Assembly (NCBI RefSeq): GCF_005491705.1 | Contig: NZ_CP028092.1 | Span: 62,001 to 126,000, forward strand | Origin: Pontibacter sp. SGAir0037 | Lineage (GTDB): Bacteria > Bacteroidota > Bacteroidia > Cytophagales > Hymenobacteraceae | Length of the DNA: 64,000 nt | Direction of reading: 5' to 3' | In this document: positions 42,779 through 52,545 of the stretch, in pieces | Layout: every line of letters begins with the position of its first letter | How positions within the stretch are numbered: position 1 is the stretch's first letter | Notes under the pieces: model-generated | The model's input: the letters and a program-made list of their open reading frames with translations, nothing else | What the model was told of the DNA's origin: nothing | Databases searched by the model: none | Program-made: the position numbers and the translations under genes

Positions 42779-43903
42779 ATGAAAATAGCAATACTTGGAA
42801 CTAGAGGTATACCCAATAATTATGGTGGCTTTGAACAATGTGCTGAATATTTAGCTTTAGGACTAATAAAAAGAGGCTTTCATATTTCCGTCTATAATTC
42901 ACATAATCATCCTTATCAAGAGAGTAATTGGAATGGAGTTGAATTAATCCACTGCTATGATCCGGAGTATAAGTGGGGTACTGCTGGTCAATTTATTTAT
43001 GATTTAAATTGTATTAGAGATCTAAGAAATAGAGATTTCGATGTTATTCTGCAGTTAGGGTATACAAGCAGTTCTATTTGGGGGTGGTTGCTACCCCGAC
43101 AAAGGTCTGTGGTTACTACCAATATGGATGGATTAGAATGGAAGCGGACCAAATTTTCAGGCAAAGTCAAAAAATTCTTGCTTTACGCAGAAAAACTAGG
43201 CGTTAAGTATAGTGATTACCTTATCTCAGACTCCATAGGTATTCAGGATTATCTGTTTGAAAAGTATGGTAAAAAATCGATTTTTATTCCATATGGTGCA
43301 CATCTTTTTCATGATGCAGATGAAGCAATTTTAGAGGAATATAATCTAGTTCCTTATGCCTATAATATGCTTATTGCTCGGCTAGAGCCTGAAAATAGTA
43401 TAGAGATTATATTAGATGGTGTTATGAAATCTAATATAGAAAAACCTTTTTTAGTTATAGGTAATCATTCCACAACCTATGGAGAATATTTAAAAGCCAA
43501 ATATTCAAAGCATTCAAATATCCAATTTATTGGAGGAATCTATGATATCATAAAGCTCAACAATTTAAGATATTTCTCAAATATTTACTTCCATGGTCAC
43601 ACCGTAGGAGGCACGAATCCTTCTTTACTTGAAGCGATGGCTTCAAATAGTTTGATATGTGCGAACAATAATCCTTTTAACCGTTACATTTTGGAAGAAG
43701 ATGCATTGTACTTTACAAATGCTGAGGAAGTAGCAAAGTGTTTACAGGAAGTTAGGCATCAAGAGGATAAGTATCAGCAGATGATTCAACGTAATAGGAG
43801 CAAAATATCAGATATTTATGATTGGGAAATTATTATTGAGCAGTATGCGGCACATCTTAGAGAAATTTATGATGCAGCTAAGGTTGAGAAAATAGCTAAT
43901 TAG
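42779..43903 (+). CDS. DUF1972 family glycosyltransferase, rhamnosyltransferase-like
   Basis: The 374-residue protein begins KIAILGTRGIPNNYGGFEQ, the signature of DUF1972 glycosyltransferases, and continues with YNSHNHPYQESNWNGVELIH and TTNMDGLEWKR. The C-terminal half has a GT4-like domain with GTNPSLLEAMASNSLICANN. Members transfer rhamnose or related sugars in surface polysaccharide synthesis. It directly follows the heparinase-like gene without spacing and precedes rmlB by 52 bases. Confidence 0.87.
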   Translation: MKIAILGTRGIPNNYGGFEQCAEYLALGLIKRGFHISVYNSHNHPYQESNWNGVELIHCYDPEYKWGTAGQFIYDLNCIRDLRNRDFDVILQLGYTSSSIWGWLLPRQRSVVTTNMDGLEWKRTKFSGKVKKFLLYAEKLGVKYSDYLISDSIGIQDYLFEKYGKKSIFIPYGAHLFHDADEAILEEYNLVPYAYNMLIARLEPENSIEIILDGVMKSNIEKPFLVIGNHSTTYGEYLKAKYSKHSNIQFIGGIYDIIKLNNLRYFSNIYFHGHTVGGTNPSLLEAMASNSLICANNNPFNRYILEEDALYFTNAEEVAKCLQEVRHQEDKYQQMIQRNRSKISDIYDWEIIIEQYAAHLREIYDAAKVEKIAN

Positions 43904-43955
43904 GTTAAAGAAAAATACTTTTATTATACTTCTTAATTTTAAGAGTTTTCCTGAA

Positions 43956-45005
43956 ATGACTAAAATTTTAATTACTGGCGGTGCAGGTTTTATAGGATCA
44001 CATGTAGTTCGCAGGTTTGTAAACAGCTATCCAAAATATGAAATTGTTAATTTAGACAAGCTAACGTATGCTGGTAATCTCGCTAATTTGGCAGACATAG
44101 AGCATTTACCAAATTACAAGTTTATTAAAGGAGATATAGTTGATGCTATTTTCTTAGAAAATTTGTTTGCAGAAGGACAATTTGATGCTGTTATTCATTT
44201 AGCAGCTGAAAGCCATGTAGATCGTTCTATCACAAACCCACTGGATTTTGTTATGACAAATGTAGTGGGAACTGTAAATTTATTAAACGCAGCCCGCAAA
44301 CATTGGCAAGATGACTTTGTGAATAAACGCTTCTACCACGTATCTACCGATGAAGTATATGGATCATTAGGAGAAGATGGTATGTTTACAGAGACTACCC
44401 CTTATGATCCTCGTAGCCCCTATTCAGCTTCAAAAGCAAGTTCAGATCATTTTGTTAGAGCCTATCATGAAACCTACGGTTTGAACACAGTTATATCTAA
44501 TTGTTCGAACAACTACGGTTCTTTCCATTTTCCGGAAAAACTTATTCCGCTTGCAATCAATAATATAAAAAGCAACAAGCCTATCCCCGTTTATGGCAAA
44601 GGAGAAAATGTTCGTGATTGGCTTTGGGTAGAAGATCATGCCCGAGCTATTGATGTCATTTTTCATAAAGCAGCACCAGGTACAACTTATAATATTGGCG
44701 GCCATAACGAGTGGAAAAACATCGATTTAATTCAGCTGTTATGCAAGATAATGGATGAAAAGTTAGATCGAGTACCTGGAACCTCTGCCAAACTTATTAC
44801 TTATGTAACCGATAGAGCTGGCCATGATTTGCGGTATGCCATCGACTCAACCAAATTGCAGCGGGAGTTAGGTTGGTCGCCAAGTTTACAATTTGAAGAG
44901 GGCTTGGAGAAAACTGTAACATGGTACCTACATAATGAAGAGTGGCTTGAAGGCATTACTTCAAGAGATTACCAGGCATACTATAACACACAATATAATA
45001 GATAA
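43956..45005 (+). CDS. rmlB: dTDP-glucose 4,6-dehydratase
   Basis: RmlB is the second step of dTDP-L-rhamnose synthesis, making dTDP-4-keto-6-deoxyglucose. The 349-residue short-chain dehydrogenase/reductase has GGAGFIGS at 8-15, the catalytic TDE triad residues 131-133 in HVSTDEVYG, and Tyr156/Lys160 in PYSASKASSDH. The length is normal. Its stop at 45005 is separated by a single base from the rmlC ATG. From here on the genes are less AT-rich than those of the preceding export and glycosyltransferase region. Confidence 0.96.
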   Translation: MTKILITGGAGFIGSHVVRRFVNSYPKYEIVNLDKLTYAGNLANLADIEHLPNYKFIKGDIVDAIFLENLFAEGQFDAVIHLAAESHVDRSITNPLDFVMTNVVGTVNLLNAARKHWQDDFVNKRFYHVSTDEVYGSLGEDGMFTETTPYDPRSPYSASKASSDHFVRAYHETYGLNTVISNCSNNYGSFHFPEKLIPLAINNIKSNKPIPVYGKGENVRDWLWVEDHARAIDVIFHKAAPGTTYNIGGHNEWKNIDLIQLLCKIMDEKLDRVPGTSAKLITYVTDRAGHDLRYAIDSTKLQRELGWSPSLQFEEGLEKTVTWYLHNEEWLEGITSRDYQAYYNTQYNR

Positions 45006-45006
45006 G

Positions 45007-45564
45007 ATGGAAGTAGTTCATACTCACCTAGAGGGGTGCTTTGTTATTAAACCCGCTGTGTTTGATGATCCAAGAGGATACTTTTTTGAAAGCTTCAATG
45101 AAGAAAGGTTTAACAAAGCAGCAGATTTAGCTATACATTTTGTCCAGGATAATCAGTCGTTCTCTAGCTATGGGGTATTAAGAGGCTTGCATTTTCAGAA
45201 GGGGGAGCATGCGCAGGCAAAACTGGTGCGTGTACTGCAGGGTGAAGTACTGGATGTTGCCGTTGATATAAGAAAAGGGTCGCCTACTTTTGGGAAACAC
45301 TTTTCTGTGGTGCTTAGTGCAGAAAACAAATTGCAGCTTTTTATACCACGCGGTTTTGCACATGGTTTTGTGGTATTAAGTGATGTAGCAGAGTTCTTTT
45401 ATAAGTGTGATAATTATTATAATAAGGCATCAGAAGGCGGTTTGCTTTACAATGATGCAGATTTGAACATCAACTGGCACTTACCACTTGCAGATATACT
45501 TGTGTCTGATAAAGACAAAATCAATTCATCCTTTTCTGAATTAGAAAACTCCTTATATGCTTAA
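45007..45564 (+). CDS. rmlC: dTDP-4-dehydrorhamnose 3,5-epimerase
   Basis: RmlC epimerises C3 and C5 of the 4-keto sugar. The 185-residue cupin protein has DPRGYFFESFNEERF, the catalytic His62 in GVLRGLHFQ and IPRGFAHGFVVLSD. The frame is open from 44935 within rmlB, but the ATG at 45007 gives the family length and start. It overlaps rmlD by 8 bases (45557-45564). Confidence 0.95.
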   Translation: MEVVHTHLEGCFVIKPAVFDDPRGYFFESFNEERFNKAADLAIHFVQDNQSFSSYGVLRGLHFQKGEHAQAKLVRVLQGEVLDVAVDIRKGSPTFGKHFSVVLSAENKLQLFIPRGFAHGFVVLSDVAEFFYKCDNYYNKASEGGLLYNDADLNINWHLPLADILVSDKDKINSSFSELENSLYA

Positions 45565-46408
45565 CATTATTGTTTTCGGTGCCTCTGGTCAATTAGGCCA
45601 TTGTCTTAAAGCTGTTGCTCAGGAACGTGCCCTGCAGCATATTTTCTTCCTTCCGGAAGAAAATGCAAACATATTGGATATAGATTCTTTGGATAAGATA
45701 TTTGAAGAATATAAGCCAGCTTATTGCATTAACTGTGCAGCTTATACGGCTGTAGATAAAGCTGAAGACGAGATCGAACTTGCCAGAAGAATTAACCGAG
45801 ATGGTGTAGAAAATCTGAGCAGGTTCTGTGAAGTTTACGATACTACTTTAATTCACGTATCCACAGACTTTGTTTTTTCCGGCAACAGCTACCAACCTTT
45901 ATCAGAGACAGATGAGGCCGTACCTATTAGCATATACGGCCTTACGAAACTGGAGGGTGAACAAGTTATACCTACCTATACTGATAAATTTTTTGTGCTC
46001 AGAACAAGTTGGCTGTATTCTGAATATGGTAACAATTTTGTCAAAACTATGCTAAGGCTTGGAAAGGAGCGTGAGCAGTTAAGTGTTATTTGGGACCAGG
46101 TCGGAACTCCGACATACGCAATTGATTTAGCGGGCTGTATATTTACTATAATAGAATCTGGAAGTACAGCATTTGGGATATACCATTACAGCAACGAAGG
46201 ACTTACATCCTGGTACGATTTTGCTCAATCCATTTTTGAAATAAGTAATACAGCTGTAAAGGTATTGCCTATTCGTACAGCAGAATATGTTACAAAGGCT
46301 AAACGTCCTGCTTATTCAGTAATGGACAAATCTAAAATCAAAAGGGCACTCCAGATTGAGATCCCTCATTGGAGAGAAAGTTTAGAAACCTGTATCAACC
46401 GATTATAA
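45557..46408 (+). CDS. rmlD: dTDP-4-dehydrorhamnose reductase
   Basis: RmlD reduces the 4-keto group with NADPH or NADH to give dTDP-L-rhamnose. The 283-residue protein has the cofactor motif FGASGQLG near the start, NCAAYTAVDKAEDE, HVSTDFVFSG and the catalytic Tyr/Lys in SIYGLTKLEGE. It overlaps rmlC by 8 bases and is followed three bases later by rmlA. Confidence 0.95.
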   Translation: MLNIIVFGASGQLGHCLKAVAQERALQHIFFLPEENANILDIDSLDKIFEEYKPAYCINCAAYTAVDKAEDEIELARRINRDGVENLSRFCEVYDTTLIHVSTDFVFSGNSYQPLSETDEAVPISIYGLTKLEGEQVIPTYTDKFFVLRTSWLYSEYGNNFVKTMLRLGKEREQLSVIWDQVGTPTYAIDLAGCIFTIIESGSTAFGIYHYSNEGLTSWYDFAQSIFEISNTAVKVLPIRTAEYVTKAKRPAYSVMDKSKIKRALQIEIPHWRESLETCINRL

Positions 46409-46411
46409 AAT

Positions 46412-47269
46412 ATGAAAGGAATAGTTCTTGCCGGTGGCTCCGGAACCCGATTACACCCGCTTACTTTAGCAGTAAGTAAACAGTTGATGCCTGTGTACGA
46501 TAAGCCGATGATATATTACCCCTTATCTACACTTATGCTGGCCGGAATCAATGAAATCCTTATCATTTCTACTCCTCACGATACACCACAGTTTCAAAAG
46601 TTATTAGGGGATGGTACTAGTATTGGGTGTAAGTTTAGCTATGCCGTGCAGGAAGAACCGAATGGCTTGGCACAGGCATTTGTAATAGGGGAAGAGTTTA
46701 TTGGAAAAGACAAGGTTGCACTAGTACTTGGAGATAATATATTTTATGGTTCGGGAATGAGCAAATTACTACAGCAAAATAACGATCCTGATGGAGGGGT
46801 TGTATATGCTTACCATGTGCAGGATCCTGAACGTTATGGTGTTGTTGAATTCGATGATGAACTTAAGGCAGTATCTATTGAGGAAAAACCAAAGGAACCA
46901 AAGTCACATTATGCTGTTCCTGGCTTATACTTTTATGATAACGAAGTAGTAGAAATTGCAAAAAATATTTCGCCTAGCAAGCGTGGGGAATATGAGATTA
47001 CAGATGTTAATAAAGAATACCTCCGCCGTGGTAAACTAAAAGTCGGAATATTGGATAGGGGTACAGCTTGGTTAGATACAGGTACTATTCAATCTCTGAT
47101 GCAGGCAGCTACCTTTGTACAAGTAATTGAAGAAAGACAAGGACTTAAGATTGGAGCTATTGAAGAAGTAGCTTATCGTATGGGGTTTATAAATGCGATC
47201 CAGCTAAAGGCAGTTGCTGAACCATTAAGGAAAAGTGGATATGGAGACTATTTGTTATCTTTAATTTGA
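46412..47269 (+). CDS. rmlA: Glucose-1-phosphate thymidylyltransferase
   Basis: RmlA makes dTDP-glucose from dTTP and glucose 1-phosphate and is feedback-inhibited by dTDP-rhamnose. The 285-residue protein has [13 protein letters not shown] near the N-terminus, [17 protein letters not shown], and LGDNIFYG, with the C-terminal half including [11 protein letters not shown]-like sequence. It is the last gene of the rmlB-C-D-A set; the order differs from the common rmlBDAC, but all four enzymes are present. A hairpin terminator follows. Confidence 0.96.
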   Translation: MKGIVLAGGSGTRLHPLTLAVSKQLMPVYDKPMIYYPLSTLMLAGINEILIISTPHDTPQFQKLLGDGTSIGCKFSYAVQEEPNGLAQAFVIGEEFIGKDKVALVLGDNIFYGSGMSKLLQQNNDPDGGVVYAYHVQDPERYGVVEFDDELKAVSIEEKPKEPKSHYAVPGLYFYDNEVVEIAKNISPSKRGEYEITDVNKEYLRRGKLKVGILDRGTAWLDTGTIQSLMQAATFVQVIEERQGLKIGAIEEVAYRMGFINAIQLKAVAEPLRKSGYGDYLLSLI

Positions 47270-47282
47270 TATTTATACCAAA

Positions 47283-47344
47283 GAGCCTGTTAAAAAGGTA
47301 GTTATTTTGTTTTATATCTAAATAATAGCCTTTTTCACAGGCTC
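47283..47344. terminator. Terminator between rmlA and the XRE gene
   Basis: An imperfect inverted repeat of about 24 bp (47283-47306 against 47321-47344), with GAGCCTGT / ACAGGCTC at the outer ends, lies 14 bases past rmlA. The next gene is convergent, so it may act in both directions. Confidence 0.65.
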
Positions 47345-47375
47345 CAGTACTCTTAATAGCCAAATATCTCGCCAC

Positions 47376-47789
47376 TTAAACCTGTTCTTCTCCTGAACCT
47401 GATTTATGGTTGTTCAACATCCTCTCTAGAAGCGCGTTCTTCTCCCGTTCACTTTGAAGTAATGCATCGTATAACTCTACAATCTTCTCAATTGGATTAA
47501 AATTATATTGGGTGAACTGACCTACTGCATTATCATTCATCGTTTGAATATGAAAGCTGACGCCTTCGCTATCGAAGTTACGGATGGCATCGGCCGGTAC
47601 GCCCAGTGCCTGCGCTACTTTCTGTAAGGTTGGCTCGTCCAGTTCTTCTTCCTGCTCAATCCGGGAAATGTTCTGCTGGGAATAGTTTAGGTTCTGAGCC
47701 AGCGTAGCCTGCTTTATTCCCAGAGCTGTTCTGATCCGCCGGATGTTGTCGCCTACATGTATGTGCCGGTTTCTAGTTGTCGTTTCCAT
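47376..47789 (-). CDS. XRE-family helix-turn-helix transcriptional regulator
   Basis: The 137-residue cytoplasmic protein has an N-terminal Cro/CI-type helix-turn-helix (about residues 12-68: IRRIRTALGIKQATLAQNLN, then YSQQNISRIEQ and PTLQKVAQALGV). The C-terminal half is hydrophilic and predicted helical (LYDALLQSEREKNALLERML), which may allow dimer formation. It stands between the exopolysaccharide cluster and an outer-membrane gene and is divergent from neither, so a role in regulating them is only suggested by position. Targets cannot be named. Confidence 0.88.
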   Translation of the reverse strand: METTTRNRHIHVGDNIRRIRTALGIKQATLAQNLNYSQQNISRIEQEEELDEPTLQKVAQALGVPADAIRNFDSEGVSFHIQTMNDNAVGQFTQYNFNPIEKIVELYDALLQSEREKNALLERMLNNHKSGSGEEQV

Positions 47790-48019
47790 ATTCTTAATTT
47801 ACAATTTCGGAAATCAAGGTGCAAGGCTAATTGCTTGTATAAAACCACTTCGGAATTGTTTTATACAAATGTACCACATTTTATATAAAGGTTTTATAGC
47901 GCAGGTTCGTGTTGTAGTGATACAGCTTCATTGCTCATATAATTATATCACCCTAAAGATATAACATCCGCTACATATATAAAAGCCTGATGCCCCTTTC
48001 CTGGCACTCCAACTTTCCT

Positions 48020-48107
48020 TTTGTCATCTCGATGATAGGAGAGATCTGAGACTGCAGGCAAATGAGCGGCATATCTCAGATTTCTCCCCAGTGTTCGCAA
48101 TGACAAA
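48020..48107. repeat. 88-bp imperfect palindrome with TTTGTCAT / ATGACAAA ends
   Basis: The element begins TTTGTCATCTCGATGATAGG and ends with GTTCGCAATGACAAA. Inner arms AGATCTGAG / CTCAGATTT-like also pair. The general pattern (TTTGTCAT-CTCGA...AGATCT...ATGACAAA) looks like a small non-autonomous repeat. It lies in the 356-base gap between the XRE gene and the downstream end of the outer-membrane gene; the rest of the gap shows nothing recognisable. Confidence 0.6.
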
Positions 48108-48145
48108 TATGAATAATCTAAAGCCTAATACCTGGCATCTAATCC

Positions 48146-49738
48146 TTAAAAATCATAATAACGGTTAATCAAATCTGTTTTGATGCCGAAGTAGATGATG
48201 TGTGCCGTGTTATTTACTTGTGCGGAGCTTTCCCGGCGAAAAGTATAGCCAGCCTGCAACTTCAGGTGTGTACGTGGGTTTAGCAAATAGCTGAGTGTAG
48301 GTCTGAAGTAAATAAAATCTGTCCGGACACCCTGGCCTGTCCGGTGGTCTCTGCTCCACTCCGGGCCTTCGGGTTCGGAAAGGAAAATGTTCTTGCCAAA
48401 GTTGGCGCCGGTGGAGTCGGTACCGTAGCGTGACCGGTTGAACAGGGCATTGGCTTCCCATCTTTTATACCTGTAGCTGCCCGTTAACACCAGTTCCCTG
48501 AAATTAGCGCCGAATGGATGTGCCAGTGGCTCATTAAAGTGGGTGTTGCTTAAGATACGGGTGCGGTGCCCGTGTATGTAAGGCCGGGCCTCGTTATATT
48601 CTGCCTGCAGGTACAGGTTTTGCACGCCAAAGGCATGAAATCCTTTCAACCCTAACTGAAAAGCGTACTTCTGGTTAATATGGCCCCGGTGCTCCTCGAT
48701 AAACAGGTCGTCTATGACGAACTGCCCATAGGCATTGTACCGGTTCAGAAAGGTATGCCGCAGGTTAAGCCCCATCATGGAGTTGCCGGGAGAGCCCATA
48801 TTAAAGTTCGCCGAGTTCATATAGATGATCGGGTTCAGGTAAGCCAGCTCAATACCTTTTACGCCGCTGTGCCGGGAAGACCAAAGCATTGCCTGAAACA
48901 GGCTGATGTTCCATGTCGGGCTGGGCAGGAACGAGAGGTACTGGTAGGAAGCGTACTTTTTCGGGTAAGGCTTGTCTGACAGACCATCGCTGGCATCCAC
49001 AAACTGGGTCCATAGGTTCGTATATTTTATCTTCCAGAAGGTCGTATTTATTTTGAAGAAGGGATAGCTGTAGGCATAATCCGACAGGAAAAGGGAACGG
49101 TAGCCATCGCCGAAGAAAAGCTTGTCGTGGCCTGCCTGTATGTTAAAATATTCGCTGGGGGTGTAGCTGATATAGCCCATGGGGAGGGTATACAGCCAGT
49201 CGCGGCTGTCGTTGGTACGACTGGCCCGGCCCTGCCCGGGTGCCATACCCCGCTCTTGAGTATAAGCATCCAGGTACCCTGGAAACCGGGACCAGTTTTC
49301 ATACAGGGCTGCATAAAACGAGAGCTTAGGCGTCAGGTCGCCCTGCAACTGCACGCCAATTGTATTAGTATATACCAGGCCGGTGCCGCTTGCGTAACCC
49401 GGTCTTATGTCGAGTAAAGGATCGGCTGTAATAAATGCATTTCCACGCCGATAGGGGAGCAGGTGCTCCTGGAAAAGCTTGCGGTAGAGCCAGGAACGGT
49501 TCGGCTCGTTGGTGTTACCATACCGGGCATCCATGAGTGAATCCACGGCCACACCTTCATCTTCTATTTCTTGCTGCAGGAAAGGGCGTATGGAACTGTG
49601 CAAGGGTTTGTTTTGCCTCATCAGTTCGCCCTCCACTACCCGGTTATGTTCCTGCTGCAGGGGCAGGTTTCGCTGCTGTGCCGCAGCAGTACCTGCCGCC
49701 ACTAAGAAGGAGAGAAAAAGTAAAATAGGTTTAGGCAT
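48146..49738 (-). CDS. Wzi/RemB-like outer-membrane beta-barrel protein (paralogue 1)
   Basis: The 530-residue protein has a Sec signal peptide (ILLFLSFLVAAGTAAAQ, cleaved near residue 21) and a C-terminal region rich in alternating aromatic and polar residues that ends in YYDF, with a final aromatic residue as usual for outer-membrane barrels. It resembles the Wzi/RemB group of capsule-assembly and gliding-associated barrels. It is a clear paralogue of the protein at 52939, sharing HSSIRPFLQ, SWLYRKLFQEHLL, YSYPFFKINTTFWKIKYTNLW and the last 30 residues almost unchanged. It could hold surface polysaccharide on the cell. Function is inferred from family and context only. Confidence 0.75.
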   Translation of the reverse strand: MPKPILLFLSFLVAAGTAAAQQRNLPLQQEHNRVVEGELMRQNKPLHSSIRPFLQQEIEDEGVAVDSLMDARYGNTNEPNRSWLYRKLFQEHLLPYRRGNAFITADPLLDIRPGYASGTGLVYTNTIGVQLQGDLTPKLSFYAALYENWSRFPGYLDAYTQERGMAPGQGRASRTNDSRDWLYTLPMGYISYTPSEYFNIQAGHDKLFFGDGYRSLFLSDYAYSYPFFKINTTFWKIKYTNLWTQFVDASDGLSDKPYPKKYASYQYLSFLPSPTWNISLFQAMLWSSRHSGVKGIELAYLNPIIYMNSANFNMGSPGNSMMGLNLRHTFLNRYNAYGQFVIDDLFIEEHRGHINQKYAFQLGLKGFHAFGVQNLYLQAEYNEARPYIHGHRTRILSNTHFNEPLAHPFGANFRELVLTGSYRYKRWEANALFNRSRYGTDSTGANFGKNIFLSEPEGPEWSRDHRTGQGVRTDFIYFRPTLSYLLNPRTHLKLQAGYTFRRESSAQVNNTAHIIYFGIKTDLINRYYDF

Positions 49739-49994
49739 GTGTGCTGAGTGCTAGGCTGCTACGAAAATAAGTATACAATTGCTGTAATTTATAAAATTCT
49801 ATAGAAGCAACTTGTATGCTTCTGCGTCAGGGCCCTGCTTCGTCTGTTTTGGCTGTGATCTTACAGGTAGATTCCCTGAAGCCCCTGAAGGCTTTTAAAT
49901 TTAAGAACTTTTGGAAAGTATGGCATAAATAAGCAATTTCGATGAAATTTTCCAATTTAGTGCTAACTTGCTTTAGCATTACTACGCGCGCCAA

Positions 49995-51389
49995 ATGACA
50001 TACAAATACTCTACATTCTTTAGGTGGGTGAATGTAGCTATAGATTTCATTCTTTTAAATGTATCCCTGTATACCTGTTTTCTGATAGAAAACCCGGATT
50101 TGCTTTGGAAGAATGTAAATGAAAAATATGCCTTAAATTTTGTTCTCTTAAACCTGATATGGTTTTATTTCTCCAGCATCAATAAGCTGTATGAGAATAT
50201 CTTTAAGCGTGATTCCATCCCTACCATCAGAACAACCATTGTATCGCTGGCGCTTTTTGCCATAGGAAGTGTTACTTTAAAGATTGTACTTCCCCAGTTC
50301 AATTTGTCAACCGTCTTTCTCACCTATGCAATTACCTTATTTGCGGGATTGGTATTAAGTTGGAAGATTGTATTCCTGCTTTTCAGAAGGCCGAGACGCA
50401 GGTCCCTTATCAAATATAAAAAATTAGTAATAGCCGGCGCAGGCCCGGTAGGAAGAGATCTCTATAATCATGTTAAGGACAATACCCAATTAGGCTACGA
50501 GGTGGTAGGTTTCTTTGATGATGATTTATCTTTAAAAGAAGAAGGGTTACCTATTTTAGGGAAAGTAGAGGACTGTGTAGCTTATGCAAAAGCGAATAAC
50601 ATCGATTCCATCTATTGTGCATTACCAGACAGTGCGCTTGCTAAAATCAGGAAGCTGATGAAAGATGCCGACAAAAGCCTGATTCGCTTTAGACTGGTAC
50701 CCGATGTGAGAGATCATTTTAAAAAGAATTTTATGGTGGAGATGTACGGGCACCTGCCGGTATTAACACCCAGAAATGAACCGCTGGAGGATAAAGCCAA
50801 CCAGGTGATCAAACGTGCCTTTGATATCTTTTTCTCTGTTTTCGTGATCGTCTTTCTGCTGAGCTGGTTAATTCCGATCATTGCCATTATTATTAAACTG
50901 GATTCCAAAGGACCTGTTTTCTTTAAACAACTTCGCTCCGGCAAAGACAACAAACCTTTTCATTGCCTGAAGTTTAGAAGCATGACGGTAAACAAAGATT
51001 CTGATAGTAAGCAGGCAAGTAAAGGTGATGCCAGAATAACGAAAGTAGGAGCCTTTATACGAAAAACCAGCATAGATGAATTACCCCAGTTTTTTAATGT
51101 GCTGATGGGGGATATGTCAGTGGTTGGCCCAAGGCCACACATGCTGAAGCACACACAGGACTACTCGCAGCTGATAGACAACTTTATGGTTCGGCATTTC
51201 CTGACACCCGGTATCACAGGCTGGGCGCAGGTGAACGGCTACAGGGGTGAAACAAAAGAAACAGACAGTATGGATAAGCGGGTGGAATACGATATCTGGT
51301 ACCTGGAGAACTGGTCGCTACTCCTTGATCTCAAAATTATATTCTTGACGGTATGGCAAGCCATTACAGGCGATGAGAATGCCTTTTAG
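49995..51389 (+). CDS. Undecaprenyl-phosphate glycosylphosphotransferase (initiating enzyme, WcaJ-like)
   Basis: The 464-residue inner-membrane protein starts polysaccharide synthesis by moving a sugar phosphate to undecaprenyl phosphate. It has four N-terminal hydrophobic helices (residues about 10-120), a Rossmann-like central domain with VIAGAGPVGRDLYNHV, a fifth helix (FFSVFVIVFLLSWLIPIIAI) and the C-terminal bacterial sugar transferase domain with GPVFFKQLRSG, KFRSM, and DELPQFFNVLMGDMSVVGPR. This is the polyisoprenyl-phosphate hexose-1-phosphate transferase layout. It lies apart from the main cluster but is the only initiating enzyme visible in the window. Confidence 0.92.
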   Translation: MTYKYSTFFRWVNVAIDFILLNVSLYTCFLIENPDLLWKNVNEKYALNFVLLNLIWFYFSSINKLYENIFKRDSIPTIRTTIVSLALFAIGSVTLKIVLPQFNLSTVFLTYAITLFAGLVLSWKIVFLLFRRPRRRSLIKYKKLVIAGAGPVGRDLYNHVKDNTQLGYEVVGFFDDDLSLKEEGLPILGKVEDCVAYAKANNIDSIYCALPDSALAKIRKLMKDADKSLIRFRLVPDVRDHFKKNFMVEMYGHLPVLTPRNEPLEDKANQVIKRAFDIFFSVFVIVFLLSWLIPIIAIIIKLDSKGPVFFKQLRSGKDNKPFHCLKFRSMTVNKDSDSKQASKGDARITKVGAFIRKTSIDELPQFFNVLMGDMSVVGPRPHMLKHTQDYSQLIDNFMVRHFLTPGITGWAQVNGYRGETKETDSMDKRVEYDIWYLENWSLLLDLKIIFLTVWQAITGDENAF

Positions 51390-51438
51390 TTGGGATGAAC
51401 AAGTTCCCCTTGCGTTGGAGTACCGGAACTACGAATAA

Positions 51439-51641
51439 GTCCCCCTTAGAAGGGGGTAGGGGGATGACTTGCCTGTAAAGTGGTAGTTAAGGTGCTACAG
51501 GTTATGAACAGGATACAACCTTTATCTACTTAACTTTTAGGATACTTAATAATTTATTTAACTGCGGTAAATCATCCCCCTACCCCCTTCAAAGGGGGAC
51601 TTTGGGAAATGCCGCTTTTTTATTGAAGGACCCTGCTACCC
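51439..51641. repeat. G5 palindrome pair and left 167-bp direct repeat next to the Rpn gene
   Basis: A forward G5 palindrome with the long tail (TGACTTGCCTGTAAAG, TGGTAGTTAAGGTGCTACAG) covers 51439-51500, and an inverted copy lies at 51570-51600. Bases 51475-51641 recur at 52738-52904 in the same orientation and without any gap; about nine of 167 positions differ, as counted by eye. The repeat ends 21 bases before the Rpn stop codon. Confidence 0.88.
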
Positions 51642-51661
51642 CAAAGGGGACTTTGTTTCAC

Positions 51662-52522
51662 CTACTTCAACTTTTCTATCTGCTCTATCGGTAGCCCGGT
51701 TGTTTTTGATATGATGGTTACGGCTATTCTGTTTCGGAGTAGCTCCTTTGCTATTTCTATAGCTTTTTGATGCTTTCCCTCTTCTCTCCCCTCTTCCCTG
51801 GCTGTATCCAATGAGTTTTTCAGGTCACGGTAATATTTTAAGCTGTCTTCGTAGGAGCGGATTTGTTCAGGTGTGAAACGAGCTATCTCTGCTGCCTCAA
51901 AAAGCTTCTCAAACACGCGTTCCCTCAGCTTTTCCGGCACCCGGTCCAGCCTGTTAAGGTTGCGCAGTACATAAAGCCATTTGTCGAACCTGCTCTCCAA
52001 CTCATCCACTGTTTTATTAAATTTAGGCATCTCCAGGTAAATGAAGGTGAGCTTGTCGTAGAACACTTTCTTTGTTTCTGTATCCGTTAGTTTAATATCA
52101 TACCGGAACTTACCCGGTTCTTTCTTGTCCTCATCAAATATAAAGTCCAGGATGGCGATGGTATAAACAGCTTTCAGCTCATAGTTCCAGTCGGCCCTTT
52201 TAGCCTGCTCGCGAATAGGAAAAGTGGAGTAGTAGACGGTTCTGTCCTTGAAGAAGTTCTGCTTTGTCTTTTGTAGTTCTACAATAAATTTTTCGCCTCT
52301 TTCATTCTCGCAGTACAGGTCGAAAATAGCCTTCCTGTCCAGTTCGCCTGTTCCCAGGTGCTCGCTTTTCAGGTAGGTCAGGTCTGTGATTTCTCCCTGC
52401 TCTTCTTTTAGAAGTACATTGAGAAAGTCCAGTAGTAAATCTTTATTAGGTTCTTCGCCGAACAATTTTTTAAAGCCATAGTCGGTGAAGGGATTAATAT
52501 ATCGTTCTGCAAATTCAGCCAT
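51662..52522 (-). CDS. Rpn family PD-(D/E)XK nuclease / putative transposase
   Basis: The 286-residue protein belongs to the PD-(D/E)XK transposase-like Rpn family (YhgA-like, recombination-promoting nucleases). The N-terminus ERYINPFTDYGFKKLFG is diagnostic; AIFDLYCENERGEKFIVELQ holds the probable catalytic residues Asp68, Glu82 and Gln84. A Glu-rich segment (AREEGREEGKHQKAIEIAK) follows near 250, as in most relatives. Open sequence reaches 52558, but the ATG at 52522 fits the family and a promoter box lies between. The gene sits exactly between two 167-bp direct repeats that carry G5 palindromes, so the segment may have been moved or duplicated as a unit. Confidence 0.9.
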   Translation of the reverse strand: MAEFAERYINPFTDYGFKKLFGEEPNKDLLLDFLNVLLKEEQGEITDLTYLKSEHLGTGELDRKAIFDLYCENERGEKFIVELQKTKQNFFKDRTVYYSTFPIREQAKRADWNYELKAVYTIAILDFIFDEDKKEPGKFRYDIKLTDTETKKVFYDKLTFIYLEMPKFNKTVDELESRFDKWLYVLRNLNRLDRVPEKLRERVFEKLFEAAEIARFTPEQIRSYEDSLKYYRDLKNSLDTAREEGREEGKHQKAIEIAKELLRNRIAVTIISKTTGLPIEQIEKLK

Positions 52523-52545
52523 CGTTCCTGCCTTTAAATGGTATT

